Shown: positions 42,132 through 49,931 of the stretch, piece by piece
Position numbering within the stretch: the first letter of the stretch is position 1
How the letters are laid out: each line of letters opens with the position of its first letter
Assembly (NCBI RefSeq): GCF_050113715.1
Contig: NZ_JBNJQR010000001.1
Span: 186,001 to 250,000, forward strand
Direction of reading: 5' to 3'
From: Brevibacillus_H ginsengisoli
GTDB taxonomy: Bacteria; Bacillota; Bacilli; Brevibacillales; Brevibacillaceae
DNA: 64,000 nucleotides
Program-made: the position numbers and the translations under genes
The notes under the pieces: generated by a model
Seen by the model: only the letters and a program-made list of their open reading frames with translations
The model's database searches: none
Told to the model about the DNA's origin: nothing

Positions 42132-42854
42132 CTATTTCGAGACTGTCTTACGAATATACCTCTCGACCTTAGCCTGATCGCGTATCAGAGGCACTCTGAT
42201 GGCTCTCATGTCCGTGCCATTGGTCAACATATAGCCACATCCGATACCTGACACTGGCTCCATCTTATCTCTATCGAAATTGAACATAGCGGCAGACTCT
42301 TTGGATATATTGCCTAGGGCAATGACTAGTCCAAAGTTATCTCTTGCTTTAGCGAAATATTCTGCATCTGCGCGCTGTTGACTGACTAAAACGTGTACGT
42401 TATAACTGCGTCCTAATAGAAGGAGGTTAGATAGCTTCAATCGCGCCGCATCTGCCTCTTTCTTCTCAAGCATATTAATGAAAGACATGAATTCGTCGAA
42501 GACCAAAAGGAGAAATGATCTATTCAAGTCTTCTCCATTCTGACGGCTCAGGAAGGAGTTATAGAAGTGCTCCAAGCCGTAATAACATCGAGTAAACTCA
42601 TAATAGTTCGGCTCGCCTCGGAGAAAGCTGAAATCTTGGGCTTTATAATCACATAGCAACACAGATGCGTCCGCAATATAAATACTAATTTTACCCAGTA
42701 TTAACTTCAAGAGCGATGTCTTCCCCGATCCCGTATTTCCTATAATGATCGCATGTGGGATTTTACGGTATAACCATTTATAACTATGCTTTATTCCATC
42801 AAGGAGCAACGTCGCGTCAAAGGCTATATCAATCCCATCATTAGAAATCATCAT
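42132..42854 (-). CDS. FtsK/TcpA-like ATPase, motor half
   Basis: 240 residues, essentially only the motor domain: Walker A IIGNTGSGKTSL (about residues 37-48), Walker B FLLLVFDEF and the arginine/sensor-like VLVSQQRADAEYF. This resembles the coupling proteins that feed DNA to conjugation machines (TcpA/ConQ) and the FtsK/SpoIIIE translocases. The frame is open further up, but ATG 42854 near the upstream stop is the likely start (14-base overlap). Confidence 0.78.
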   Translation of the reverse strand: MMISNDGIDIAFDATLLLDGIKHSYKWLYRKIPHAIIIGNTGSGKTSLLKLILGKISIYIADASVLLCDYKAQDFSFLRGEPNYYEFTRCYYGLEHFYNSFLSRQNGEDLNRSFLLLVFDEFMSFINMLEKKEADAARLKLSNLLLLGRSYNVHVLVSQQRADAEYFAKARDNFGLVIALGNISKESAAMFNFDRDKMEPVSGIGCGYMLTNGTDMRAIRVPLIRDQAKVERYIRKTVSK

Positions 42855-43521
42855 CTTCGGGTAACGATTGGTTGGTTTGTTTTTTGCGGTTGTTGTGCTT
42901 CCAGTAGAGATACTTAACTTTGTATTCACTGTCTACTAATAGAACATCGACTTGAAGGTGTGTGCCGTTATCTACAACGTCATCAACTACGATTGCAGGA
43001 ATGTTTCCGACAGGGAATGGATTAAATACATAGGCAACCTTACCTTGTCTCAAATCAGCGGTAATTCGGGCTTGTAGATGCTTTAAGATTATGCTCGTTT
43101 CTTCCTCGGGTAGGAAACCATTATGGGATTTTGGAACGGAAGCGCGTACCATCTCAACATTGTTCTTCATTACGATAGATGGATTCTGGGCAATATCGTA
43201 TAAGTCGATTGGTCGTCTTGCTCCGATTCGGTCATGGATAGCATGAAGAGTTTGATAGAGGCAGTTATAGACAATGGTATCAGCAACAATACCAGGTCTA
43301 TTTTCAGGCTGTTTAAACTCGCTTTTATAGACGTAGACTCCAAGTACGATTAATACGATTACAACCCAATAATTGATGAGCAGAGCTAATGAAATAGCGC
43401 TGGCAATCAATACGACCGAAAGTGTAATAATATTGGCTTTGTCATCGGGTGTAAGCTGTCCTTGTTTCATACGGCTAATAGTCTGAGCAATCAAAGTAAT
43501 AAAGTTTTTAATAGGTTTCAT
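42841..43521 (-). CDS. membrane partner of the FtsK-like ATPase
   Basis: 226 residues. Two adjacent transmembrane helices at about 29-60 (ANIITLSVVLIASAISLALL and INYWVVIVLIVLGVYVY), then a soluble domain of the kind lying between membrane anchor and motor in TcpA/FtsK. It ends EDDDF just where the motor frame begins. Together with the next gene it has the order of one TcpA, split in two. A split, a relic frameshift, or a normal two-subunit version are all possible. Confidence 0.7.
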   Translation of the reverse strand: MKPIKNFITLIAQTISRMKQGQLTPDDKANIITLSVVLIASAISLALLINYWVVIVLIVLGVYVYKSEFKQPENRPGIVADTIVYNCLYQTLHAIHDRIGARRPIDLYDIAQNPSIVMKNNVEMVRASVPKSHNGFLPEEETSIILKHLQARITADLRQGKVAYVFNPFPVGNIPAIVVDDVVDNGTHLQVDVLLVDSEYKVKYLYWKHNNRKKQTNQSLPEDDDF

Positions 43522-43588
43522 AGAGGGTCATCCTTTCTTGGTTGAAGGAGAGAGTGAGGTTAATTCACTCCCTCTCATCAATAAGTTG

Positions 43589-43942
43589 TTATGTGTTCTG
43601 TACTGGCTTCACTAGCTGTACCTTGCTAGCCTTGCACGTTAGTTCCCAACTTTGCGAACGATTGGAAAAGTAATACTTTGCAGAGAACTCGATGAAGTTC
43701 ACGTAAACAGGTTCTTTCGAGCTTGCTAACTGTTCAGGTGTAATTGGCAAATTACTAAGACCCTCAAGCTTCACTGTGACCTTCTCGAAGCCATTGGCTT
43801 CCGCAAGGCATACCATGTTATAGCCAATTTGGGAGGTTTTTACGTTGTTCTCATAGCCATGCAAGGGTGTGATGTCGATGAGTCGAACCTGCTTTGACTT
43901 GAAAACAGCTTCTTCATTGATTGCTAGTTGATTTGGTTTCAT
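43589..43942 (-). CDS. hypothetical protein at the head of the Rep/FtsK operon
   Basis: 117 residues, beta-rich, no membrane segment (MKPNQLAINEEAVFKSKQVR..., LEGLSNLPITPEQLASSKEP). It resembles small DUF961/YdcP-like proteins that begin conjugation operons of ICEs, but this match is weak. AGAGGTGC lies before the ATG. First gene of the operon towards rep. Confidence 0.55.
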   Translation of the reverse strand: MKPNQLAINEEAVFKSKQVRLIDITPLHGYENNVKTSQIGYNMVCLAEANGFEKVTVKLEGLSNLPITPEQLASSKEPVYVNFIEFSAKYYFSNRSQSWELTCKASKVQLVKPVQNT

Positions 43943-44150
43943 TGAAGCACCTCTTATTTGTTTGTTTAATTGGTTGTAATGAGAGCGCCCGCTCTTTGAG
44001 CAAGGCTGCTCTGTTATTGTTTTGTTGCGTATGTTAAACCTCTGGCCAGAGAGGGACTTGCTATGTTCGAACTGACGAGCCTGCTTATTATTCGTCGCTT
44101 CTTAATAAAAATCTTATCAGTTACTTGGTCGTTGGGGGTCGCTTGGGAAG

Positions 44151-44561
44151 TTACACTTTTTTTGTTCGGTAAGTCAGTAAGCTAAGCCCCTGTTCTTCAA
44201 GAGCTTCATTCAGTTCATTCACTGTGCAATGTCTTCTTCTAGACATCAGATTGATAATAATTCTATCTTCTTTGTGGAAACCCGATAGGAAATAGCCTGC
44301 TTTCGAGAGGAATGCATTCATTTCTTCAATTTGAAATTCAAAAGCTGCTCCGAGCGCGATTGCGAAACCGCGGCTGATTCGATAATTTGGATTTCCATTG
44401 TAACCACTGAGAATTTTGTTTTTGTTTTGTCTGTTTATTTGTGCCTTTGTAAAGATCCGGTCAAGTTCTTTCCATGCGGTTTCCCTATTGCATTCCTTCC
44501 CTGTGGTACATGTGATTTTCTTTTTGCATTCCTCGATCAAAACATCAACAAAATTTCTCAT
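44151..44561 (-). CDS. putative helix-turn-helix regulator of the element
   Basis: 136 residues. INRQNKNKILSGYNGNPNYR then ISRGFAIALGAAFEFQIEEM and LSKAGYFLSGF resemble Xre-like regulators with a long C-terminal extension. A basic Cys-containing N-terminus (ECKKKITCTTGKECN) could bind metal. It sits upstream of the Rep/FtsK operon, separated by a 200-base region with the palindrome CTCTGGCCAGAG near 44,040, a possible operator. Confidence 0.5.
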   Translation of the reverse strand: MRNFVDVLIEECKKKITCTTGKECNRETAWKELDRIFTKAQINRQNKNKILSGYNGNPNYRISRGFAIALGAAFEFQIEEMNAFLSKAGYFLSGFHKEDRIIINLMSRRRHCTVNELNEALEEQGLSLLTYRTKKV

Positions 44562-44688
44562 AGTGTATCTCTCCCTTGAATTTTTGGTTCAAGGAACATA
44601 GAGAAAAATGTTGATATAAGTGTGCTTTTTGGATAAATTGGGGTAAGGAGAGGTTTTTTTAGATTAAATTTTGGGGAGTAGGCTAAAA

Positions 44689-44961
44689 ATGTTTCAAATC
44701 ACTTGTCCAAAAAGAGGAATAATATGCTCAAATTTCTTTAAGCGCGGAACAACAGAGAGTGGAAAGCAACGTTACTGTTGTCGGGAATGTGGGTTTATCA
44801 CTGTAGGAGAACGAGAAAAAAGAAAGAGTAATGTCGGACATTTAACATGTAAAGAATGTTATACTAAGTCTGTTGTAATGTATGGTACTTACATTTCGTA
44901 CAAGTTACGTCAAAGATATTACTGCAAAAAATGCAAACGTACGTTTTCATATGAATCCTAG
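44689..44961 (+). CDS. tandem zinc-ribbon protein
   Basis: 90 residues: two zinc-ribbon-like modules, ITCPKRGIICSNFFKRGTTE with RYCCRECG, and LTCKECYTKSVVMYG with RYYCKKCKRTFS. The spacing recalls IS1 InsA-type transposase zinc ribbons, duplicated and without the rest of a transposase. ATG 44689 lies behind TTGGGGAG. It could be a DNA-binding regulator domesticated by the element, or a transposase fragment. Confidence 0.6.
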   Translation: MFQITCPKRGIICSNFFKRGTTESGKQRYCCRECGFITVGEREKRKSNVGHLTCKECYTKSVVMYGTYISYKLRQRYYCKKCKRTFSYES

Positions 44962-45050
44962 CTTTTTCAAGAATTTTTGTTCCATCAACCCACTTAAAAA
45001 ACACAATAGACTTGGTGAACTTGCAGTAACAGTTTGGATTAAGTAAATAA

Positions 45051-45090
45051 GAGGACAGTTAAGATAGTAATCTTAACTGTCCTCTTATTT
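45051..45090. terminator. strong hairpin between the zinc-ribbon and recombinase genes
   Basis: GAGGACAGTTAAGAT (45051-45065) pairs perfectly with ATCTTAACTGTCCTC (45070-45084), loop AGTA, then TTATTT. Convergent genes share it. Confidence 0.85.
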
Positions 45091-45132
45091 AGACCAAAGG
45101 TTAGTATAACTCCCCTAGAATGCGGAACATTG

Positions 45133-46608
45133 TCATTCCTTCATAATGATTTTCAGGTTAATCTCATTTCCCTCCTTGGTGTAGATGATCGTATCAATAA
45201 ATTCACGTAGAATATCATTCGCTTCATATTCTGGAATGTTGTCGCCATGAATTAGAAAACGTCTCATGTTTTCAAGTCGCGAAGAAATTTTATCGTGTTC
45301 TGACATATTGTTCTCTGCTTTCATGGTTTTGATCTGTTCTTCAAGTGTTATGATCTGCTCCTTAAAGGATGCAATTTGCTTTCGAGCCTCATCTGGTGTG
45401 AAGATTTCCATAACGAATCCTTGCTGCACTCGTTTAATATCCTTGTTTAGCTTCTCGATCTGTTTTTCTCTGCGCTTGATCTCTTCATCAAAATTCTGTA
45501 TTTCGTCATCGGTCATAAGGTGAACGTATTGTGCAAGCTGATCGACAAATTGAGCAAAGTACTCGTGGAAAAGCGTTTTAAAGTCGTCAACGTATGCCCC
45601 GCCATTTTTACATATGGTATACGTTCCATCATCTTTGTATGTCCGTGTCGTGCAGCTTGTAATTCTCTTCTTACCGTGTGCGGTTTGAAATGAATGGATA
45701 CTGCCACAGACCCCACAACGTACTAGACCCGAAAATATATGTTTGCCGATCTTCAAAGCAGCAGGTCGGGAGTTTCTCTCGTTCCTGATTCTCTGTGCCA
45801 TATCAAACAAGTCTTGGGGAATGATTGGCTCATGGGCGTCCTTAATAACGATTTGATCTTCCGCTGAAGTCCGTTCTGTTACACGCTTTCCACCTTGTTT
45901 GTACTGCTTGGTGCATCCGTAGGAGGAGTGACCAGCATAAGCAACATTGGCGATCATTCGTGCCACAGAGGATGAACTCCATTGCATGTTAGTAATCCCT
46001 GCATTGGTGAAGTCGTATGCTATAGTTGTGGTAGACTTTCCTGACACATACTCATTGAACATGCGAACAATGATTTCGGCATCCTCTGGTACAATCTCAA
46101 GGTTCTTGGTGTCGCGATTGTATCGATAACCAAAAGGAACTTTCTTACCCATCCAGTTGCCTTTCTTTGCAGATTCCCTAGAACCCCTCATAAGACGCTT
46201 TCTAGTGGTTTGCCATTCTCGCTTTTCAATTAATGCAATAATGTCGCCGCTAAACATTTGATCTTCATTGGTATAGTCCGTAATCGATGTTGGTGTAACA
46301 AGGACACAACCTGTCTTAATCATGATCTCTTTGACTTCCTCGTAATGTTTCGTGTTCCGAGTCAAGCGAGATTGTTCGGTGCAAACGATAGCATCGTATT
46401 CATAGTGCTTTATTTTAGAAAGAAGCTTCTGGAACTCTGAACGATCCCATTCTTGAGACGATCCAGTCTCACTGTACAAATCATACACATACCCGCGCTT
46501 TTCACATAGTTCTATCAGAGAATTAGCTTGTCCGTCTATAGAGGCAGTTGTCTTATCATCGGCTTCGCGGCTTTTTCTGCAATAAATTGCAACCTTCTTA
46601 ATTGCCAT
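45133..46608 (-). CDS. large serine recombinase (integrase/excisionase of the element)
   Basis: 491 residues. The catalytic domain has Ser13 in AIYCRKSREADDK and the conserved AIVCTEQSRLTRN. It is followed by a recombinase domain (KVPFGYRYNRDT, WSSSSVARMIANVAYAG), a zinc ribbon (VRCGVCG ... CTTRTYKDDGTYTIC) and a long coiled coil (about residues 380-450). It integrates and excises the element at TTGTAAAC in cotJC. GAGGGGATG precedes the ATG. It is co-directional with the cotJ operon, starting 76 bp beyond the attachment core, so operon read-through could drive it. Confidence 0.93.
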   Translation of the reverse strand: MAIKKVAIYCRKSREADDKTTASIDGQANSLIELCEKRGYVYDLYSETGSSQEWDRSEFQKLLSKIKHYEYDAIVCTEQSRLTRNTKHYEEVKEIMIKTGCVLVTPTSITDYTNEDQMFSGDIIALIEKREWQTTRKRLMRGSRESAKKGNWMGKKVPFGYRYNRDTKNLEIVPEDAEIIVRMFNEYVSGKSTTTIAYDFTNAGITNMQWSSSSVARMIANVAYAGHSSYGCTKQYKQGGKRVTERTSAEDQIVIKDAHEPIIPQDLFDMAQRIRNERNSRPAALKIGKHIFSGLVRCGVCGSIHSFQTAHGKKRITSCTTRTYKDDGTYTICKNGGAYVDDFKTLFHEYFAQFVDQLAQYVHLMTDDEIQNFDEEIKRREKQIEKLNKDIKRVQQGFVMEIFTPDEARKQIASFKEQIITLEEQIKTMKAENNMSEHDKISSRLENMRRFLIHGDNIPEYEANDILREFIDTIIYTKEGNEINLKIIMKE

Positions 46609-46668
46609 AATATTTCATCCCCTCATGGTATATTATTCCTTGAGAAGAGTGTAACACATTTGTTGCAA

Positions 46669-46914
46669 TTAAGCAGCTGTTTGTTTGTAAACCATGGTAG
46701 CAATCATTTCGAGGTGGGCAAACTCCTCGGTTCCAATATCAGTGAGAAGGCCGATTACCCTGTCTGGAATGGAATACCGCTGATTAAGATAACGCAGGGC
46801 AGCGGCTAACTCTCCGTCTGCCCCACCGTACTGCTCCAACAAAAGTTTAGCCATTCTGGGATCACACTTGCTTACTCGAACAGGATATTGAAGTTTTTTC
46901 TCATAAATCCACAC
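46669..46914 (-). pseudogene. cotJC: cotJC 5' part, interrupted by the integrative element
   Basis: The first 77 codons of CotJC (MWIYEKKLQYPVRVSKCDPR ... EMIATMVYK), a manganese-catalase-like spore coat protein of about 190 residues. The gene then runs into the element and stops after four foreign codons (QTAA). Iron/manganese ligands lie in the remaining part. The protein cannot be made unless the element and the prophage excise. It is the third gene of the cotJ operon. Confidence 0.92.
46685..46692. repeat. attachment-site core, right copy (TTGTAAAC)
   Basis: Second copy of the direct repeat at 33552-33559. Here it interrupts cotJC after codons for Met-Val-Tyr-Lys. The recombinase gene lies immediately inside. 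Confidence 0.8.
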
Positions 46915-46937
46915 GATGTGTTTCTCCTCCTTCTATC

Positions 46938-47207
46938 TTAAACCTGCCAAGGCCAAGGCGTGTCGACCCACTGCCAAGGAAAACTGGAATAGCTGTGACC
47001 AAAATTCATTAACGGGCCGTAAAAAGACTCGAACTCTTGAGCCAACATCCAACGCTTTTGTACGTACTGATTGTATTGATTGACCGCGTTGGTGTCGCCT
47101 TTATGTGTGTCCAAATACAAGTTAAGCTCGACGAGAACGAAGTCCAAAGCTTGAAGTTCCTCCAGCATCTTGTAGTAACGTTCATCTACCGTTCTGTTGT
47201 CGCTCAT
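46938..47207 (-). CDS. cotJB: spore coat protein CotJB
   Basis: 89 residues. DERYYKMLEELQALDFVLVE and AVNQYNQYVQKRWMLAQEFE then YGPLMNFGHSYSS are the CotJB family, needed in spore coat assembly with CotJC. The ATG overlaps the cotJA stop (ATGA). Intact. It ends 24 bases before cotJC. Confidence 0.92.
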   Translation of the reverse strand: MSDNRTVDERYYKMLEELQALDFVLVELNLYLDTHKGDTNAVNQYNQYVQKRWMLAQEFESFYGPLMNFGHSYSSFPWQWVDTPWPWQV

Positions 47208-47560
47208 TCATAATCACTCATTTCTTCTACGACTTGACCGGCTCCCCGTGGATAGGGGCCATAATCACTCATTTCTTGTCGGAATTGGCCGGCTCCACGA
47301 GAATAAGGTTCACAATCATGCATTTCTTGTCGGATGTGACCTGCTTCGCGAGGATAGGGTCCATATAATGAAGGCCAAAGAACTCCAAATTTTAGGGCTT
47401 CAAAGGGAGCAAACTGTGGTAGATTGGGTGGCTGGAAGGGGATATAGAGCTGTGGCGGCGTATTGTACCACTTGACACGAATTGGTGGGCATGGATCGAA
47501 CGGACTGACATAGGGGGTCCAAGCCTTGAATTGAGAAAACAAGATCATTGCCTCCTTCAA
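47204..47560 (-). CDS. cotJA: spore coat associated protein CotJA with C-terminal repeats
   Basis: 118 residues. FKAWTPYVSPFDPCPPIRVK then YNTPPQLYIPFQPPNLPQFA are the CotJA family core. About 80 residues are usual; the extra C-terminus is three 17-residue units of the form PYPREAGHIRQEM (51-bp DNA period from 47,211). AAGGAGGCA precedes the start. First gene of cotJ; transcribed by sigma E in relatives, though no promoter is assigned here. Confidence 0.88.
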   Translation of the reverse strand: MKEAMILFSQFKAWTPYVSPFDPCPPIRVKWYNTPPQLYIPFQPPNLPQFAPFEALKFGVLWPSLYGPYPREAGHIRQEMHDCEPYSRGAGQFRQEMSDYGPYPRGAGQVVEEMSDYE

Positions 47561-47656
47561 ATTGGGTATTTAACTAGTCATTACACTGTACGTTCGCCTA
47601 AGTTGTTTGGTGATGGGCATTTGCCCAATTTTAGATAGCAGGGATTTCCTGAATAC

Positions 47657-47683
47657 AAAAAAGCTGGGGAAATCCCAGCTTTT
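47657..47683 (-). terminator. terminator of the small membrane protein gene
   Basis: AAAAGCTGGG and CCCAGCTTTT form a 10-bp stem followed by six T on the minus strand. Confidence 0.8.
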
Positions 47684-47696
47684 CATTGTCACTGAA

Positions 47697-47927
47697 TTAC
47701 ATATGTTTTTTTCTGCACAAGAACAAACAGGCTAAAGCAAGGTGAATCAATGGAATCAAGCCAATGAGCTGGAAAGAATTTTTAGCTCCTCCAAAATAAT
47801 AGGCGATGGGTAGAAATAGTACACCACTGATTAACGTCCAAACCCATGATTGTGCAATGATTGCAAAAAATAAAACCAATAATGAGAGAATGCCAGACAT
47901 CCACCACAAAAAAACGATTAAACTCAC
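47697..47927 (-). CDS. small membrane protein
   Basis: 76 residues with three hydrophobic segments (LIVFLWWMSGILSLLVLFFA, WVWTLISGVLFLPIAYYFGG and LIGLIPLIHLALACLFL). GTG 47927 is preferred over TTG 47936 because GGGTGGGAG lies nine bases before it. No family recognised. Independent gene with its own terminator. Confidence 0.6.
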   Translation of the reverse strand: MSLIVFLWWMSGILSLLVLFFAIIAQSWVWTLISGVLFLPIAYYFGGAKNSFQLIGLIPLIHLALACLFLCRKKHM

Positions 47928-48076
47928 GGGTACCAACTCCCACCCTTATTTTACCATTCCTCTAAAAAAGAAAAGAAGGGAATTTTGCAACAAATGTATA
48001 AAAATAACAGTTATAGCATAATCCTTAAAAGATAGGTGTACTAGGACATAACGTTGAGTAGATGGGGAGGGTTCAT

Positions 48077-48424
48077 GTGGATAACCTGAGGAACGTTTTT
48101 CAAAACATACTCGAGAAGGTCGGTTGCCTTGATTTTCATGTAAAGCTGGATTTTGTGAGTTTCTCGCACTCGATTCTGTCCAAAGAGCAGCTGGAACAAC
48201 CTCAGATCATGTCTTATGAGGAGCTATCCGCGCAAGAGCGGCAGACGCATCAGCTTGAACTCCCCAATTGGACCATTTTAACGAATGAATACTGGCAGAA
48301 TGTTGAGCACTTCCACGCGGTTGATGAGTTGTTGGACTGGATTGAGAAGGCCTACGGGTGGGGCAATGTCTATTTAAGCGGGTTGTATCAGCCATACAGA
48401 TTAGGAACACTTGAGAGAAGTTAA
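48077..48424 (+). CDS. hypothetical soluble protein
   Basis: 115 residues, acidic, rich in Leu/Glu (MDNLRNVFQNILEKVGCLDF..., WTILTNEYWQNVEHFHAVDE). GTG 48077 follows GGGGAGGG by six bases; the ATG at 48062 has no ribosome binding site. No domain recognised. Terminator follows directly. Confidence 0.6.
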   Translation: MDNLRNVFQNILEKVGCLDFHVKLDFVSFSHSILSKEQLEQPQIMSYEELSAQERQTHQLELPNWTILTNEYWQNVEHFHAVDELLDWIEKAYGWGNVYLSGLYQPYRLGTLERS

Positions 48425-48435
48425 CAATTTCATTG

Positions 48436-48468
48436 AAAAGTTGCCTAAAAAAATTTAGGCAACTTTTT
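48436..48468 (+). terminator. rho-independent terminator
   Basis: AAAAGTTGCCTAAA (48436-48449) pairs with TTTAGGCAACTTTT (48454-48467), followed by T. Confidence 0.9.
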
Positions 48469-48560
48469 TGACTTTATTTATAAATCACTCGACACTTGCA
48501 TGTGGCTCCCTTGGTTGTGGTACAATTAGTCAAGTTTTACAGTAGAGAAGGGATTAAGAG

Positions 48561-49250
48561 ATGAGAATTAATAAATTCATCAGTGAAACCGGCATCTGTT
48601 CCAGACGGGAAGCGGACAAGCTCATAGAAGCGAAGCGTGTCACGATTAACGGGAAAATTGCCGAGCTGGGCAGTACCGCAGAGCATGGCGACGTTGTTCT
48701 GGTTGATGGCAAGCCGATTGGTGCCAAGAAGCGAAATGTCTATATTGCGTTAAATAAACCAGTGGGGATTACGAGTACAACGGAGAGGGAAGTTCAGGGA
48801 AACATCATCGATTTCGTGGATCATCCTGAGCGGATTTTTCCAATCGGACGGTTGGATAAGGATTCGGAAGGGCTGATTTTGCTTACCAACGATGGGGATA
48901 TCGTGAACAAAATTCTGCGCGCCGAAAACAATCATGAAAAAGAATACATCGTCACCGTGAACAAACCGATTACTCCGGAGTTTGTCCAAGGCATGTCCAA
49001 GGGTGTGCATATCCTTGGCACCAAAACCAAACCCTGTCAGGTAAATCGTATTGGTGAACGTGTCTTTCGGATTATTTTGACGCAGGGCCTTAACCGCCAG
49101 ATCAGAAGAATGTGTGAAGCGTTTGGTTATCAGGTCATGCGATTGCAACGAATTCGCATCATGAATATCCAGCTTGGCGGACTTAAAACAGGTCACTGGC
49201 GCAATCTGACGCCAAAGGAGCTTGACCAGCTCAAACAATTTCTTCGTTAG
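48561..49250 (+). CDS. rluF: 23S rRNA pseudouridine synthase RluF
   Basis: 229 residues. An S4 RNA-binding domain at the start (RINKFISETGICSRREADKL) and a pseudouridine synthase domain with catalytic Asp in GRLDKDSEGLILLTNDG, plus RQIRRMCEAFGY near the end. RluF makes pseudouridine at position 2604 of 23S rRNA in E. coli; the RluB/RluE/RluF distinction is from similarity only. The promoter lies in 48,490-48,540. Terminator at 49,264. Confidence 0.9.
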   Translation: MRINKFISETGICSRREADKLIEAKRVTINGKIAELGSTAEHGDVVLVDGKPIGAKKRNVYIALNKPVGITSTTEREVQGNIIDFVDHPERIFPIGRLDKDSEGLILLTNDGDIVNKILRAENNHEKEYIVTVNKPITPEFVQGMSKGVHILGTKTKPCQVNRIGERVFRIILTQGLNRQIRRMCEAFGYQVMRLQRIRIMNIQLGGLKTGHWRNLTPKELDQLKQFLR

Positions 49251-49263
49251 GCTTGAGATGAAA

Positions 49264-49296
49264 AAGACGCTCTTCTTCACGAAGGGCGTCTTGTCA
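49264..49296 (+). terminator. rho-independent terminator of rluF
   Basis: AAGACGC...GCGTCTT stem (49264-49292) with inner CTTC/GAAG pairing. Confidence 0.8.
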
Positions 49297-49325
49297 TTGT
49301 TGATAATTATGTAGCGACGATGGGG

Positions 49326-49805
49326 TTAGGATTGAAGGGTGTATCCTTCTTCCTCCAGATAGTTCTTGGCTTCGACATAGGATTCAAATGCCGCATCCAG
49401 ATTCAGGCCGGAGTATACGTTCCACAGTTCATCTTCATGGACGAGCAGGAGCGTCTGATTATGTGGTCCGACCCAGCGTTCTTCCTCTCCGTCTCCAACA
49501 ATCGCTTCTTCAATAGAAGGTTTCGGCGGTGTGGTAAGGGAGTTGATTGATGCCTGGATCAAGGAACGCAGGGCTTCCGCAGAGAAATCGCGGATGTTGA
49601 CGAGACCTTTTTCATCCTTTTTGTACCCTTTTATAAGGCCGGCGTACACAAAGCCGTTTCCGTTAGGATGCAAATGATAGATGACATTTTTCTTGTCGTA
49701 GAGGCTTTCTTCCAATTGATAATTAACCCGTCCCAGGGACACATTATTTCTTTGCAGTTCTTTAAACGATTCAATAATAGACAGTTTTTCTTCGAACGTA
49801 AGCAT
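49326..49805 (-). CDS. conserved hypothetical protein
   Basis: 159 residues, acidic with no membrane segment. FEEKLSIIESFKELQRNNVS then LGRVNYQLEESLYDKKNVIY look like a DNA/RNA-associated small protein; the C-terminal part is helical. No recognised domain. AGGAATTC-like ribosome binding site before the ATG is only fair. Convergent with rluF. Confidence 0.55.
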   Translation of the reverse strand: MLTFEEKLSIIESFKELQRNNVSLGRVNYQLEESLYDKKNVIYHLHPNGNGFVYAGLIKGYKKDEKGLVNIRDFSAEALRSLIQASINSLTTPPKPSIEEAIVGDGEEERWVGPHNQTLLLVHEDELWNVYSGLNLDAAFESYVEAKNYLEEEGYTLQS

Positions 49806-49931
49806 GAATTCCTCCGCATTTCAGGTGGATTGTTTTGGTTTGTCGATTATACCACACACAGCTTTTCAGAAGAAAGCGAACGAGAAATAATTGAGAGGAA
49901 ACAAGTAGATGATGAAAAATGGTGATGCGTT

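Larger units (their letters stand above)
33552..46692. mobile_element. 13.1-kb integrative element in cotJC (type I R-M, Rep, FtsK-like, serine recombinase)
   Basis: The element is bounded by the direct repeat TTGTAAAC, 13,133 bp apart, and splits cotJC between its first 77 codons and a following fragment. It holds a serine recombinase at the right edge, a rolling-circle type Rep with SF3 helicase, a split FtsK/TcpA-like ATPase, a structured candidate origin, regulators, and a restriction cargo at the left edge. This is the layout of an integrative mobilizable or conjugation-helper-dependent element. No full mating-pore gene set is present. Confidence 0.85.

Noticed and set aside
47197..47475. 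Plus-strand frame with HNHSFL repeats
   Set aside because: Antisense of the 51-bp repeats of cotJA; no ribosome binding site.
48750..49280. 176-residue minus-strand frame
   Set aside because: Antisense of rluF.
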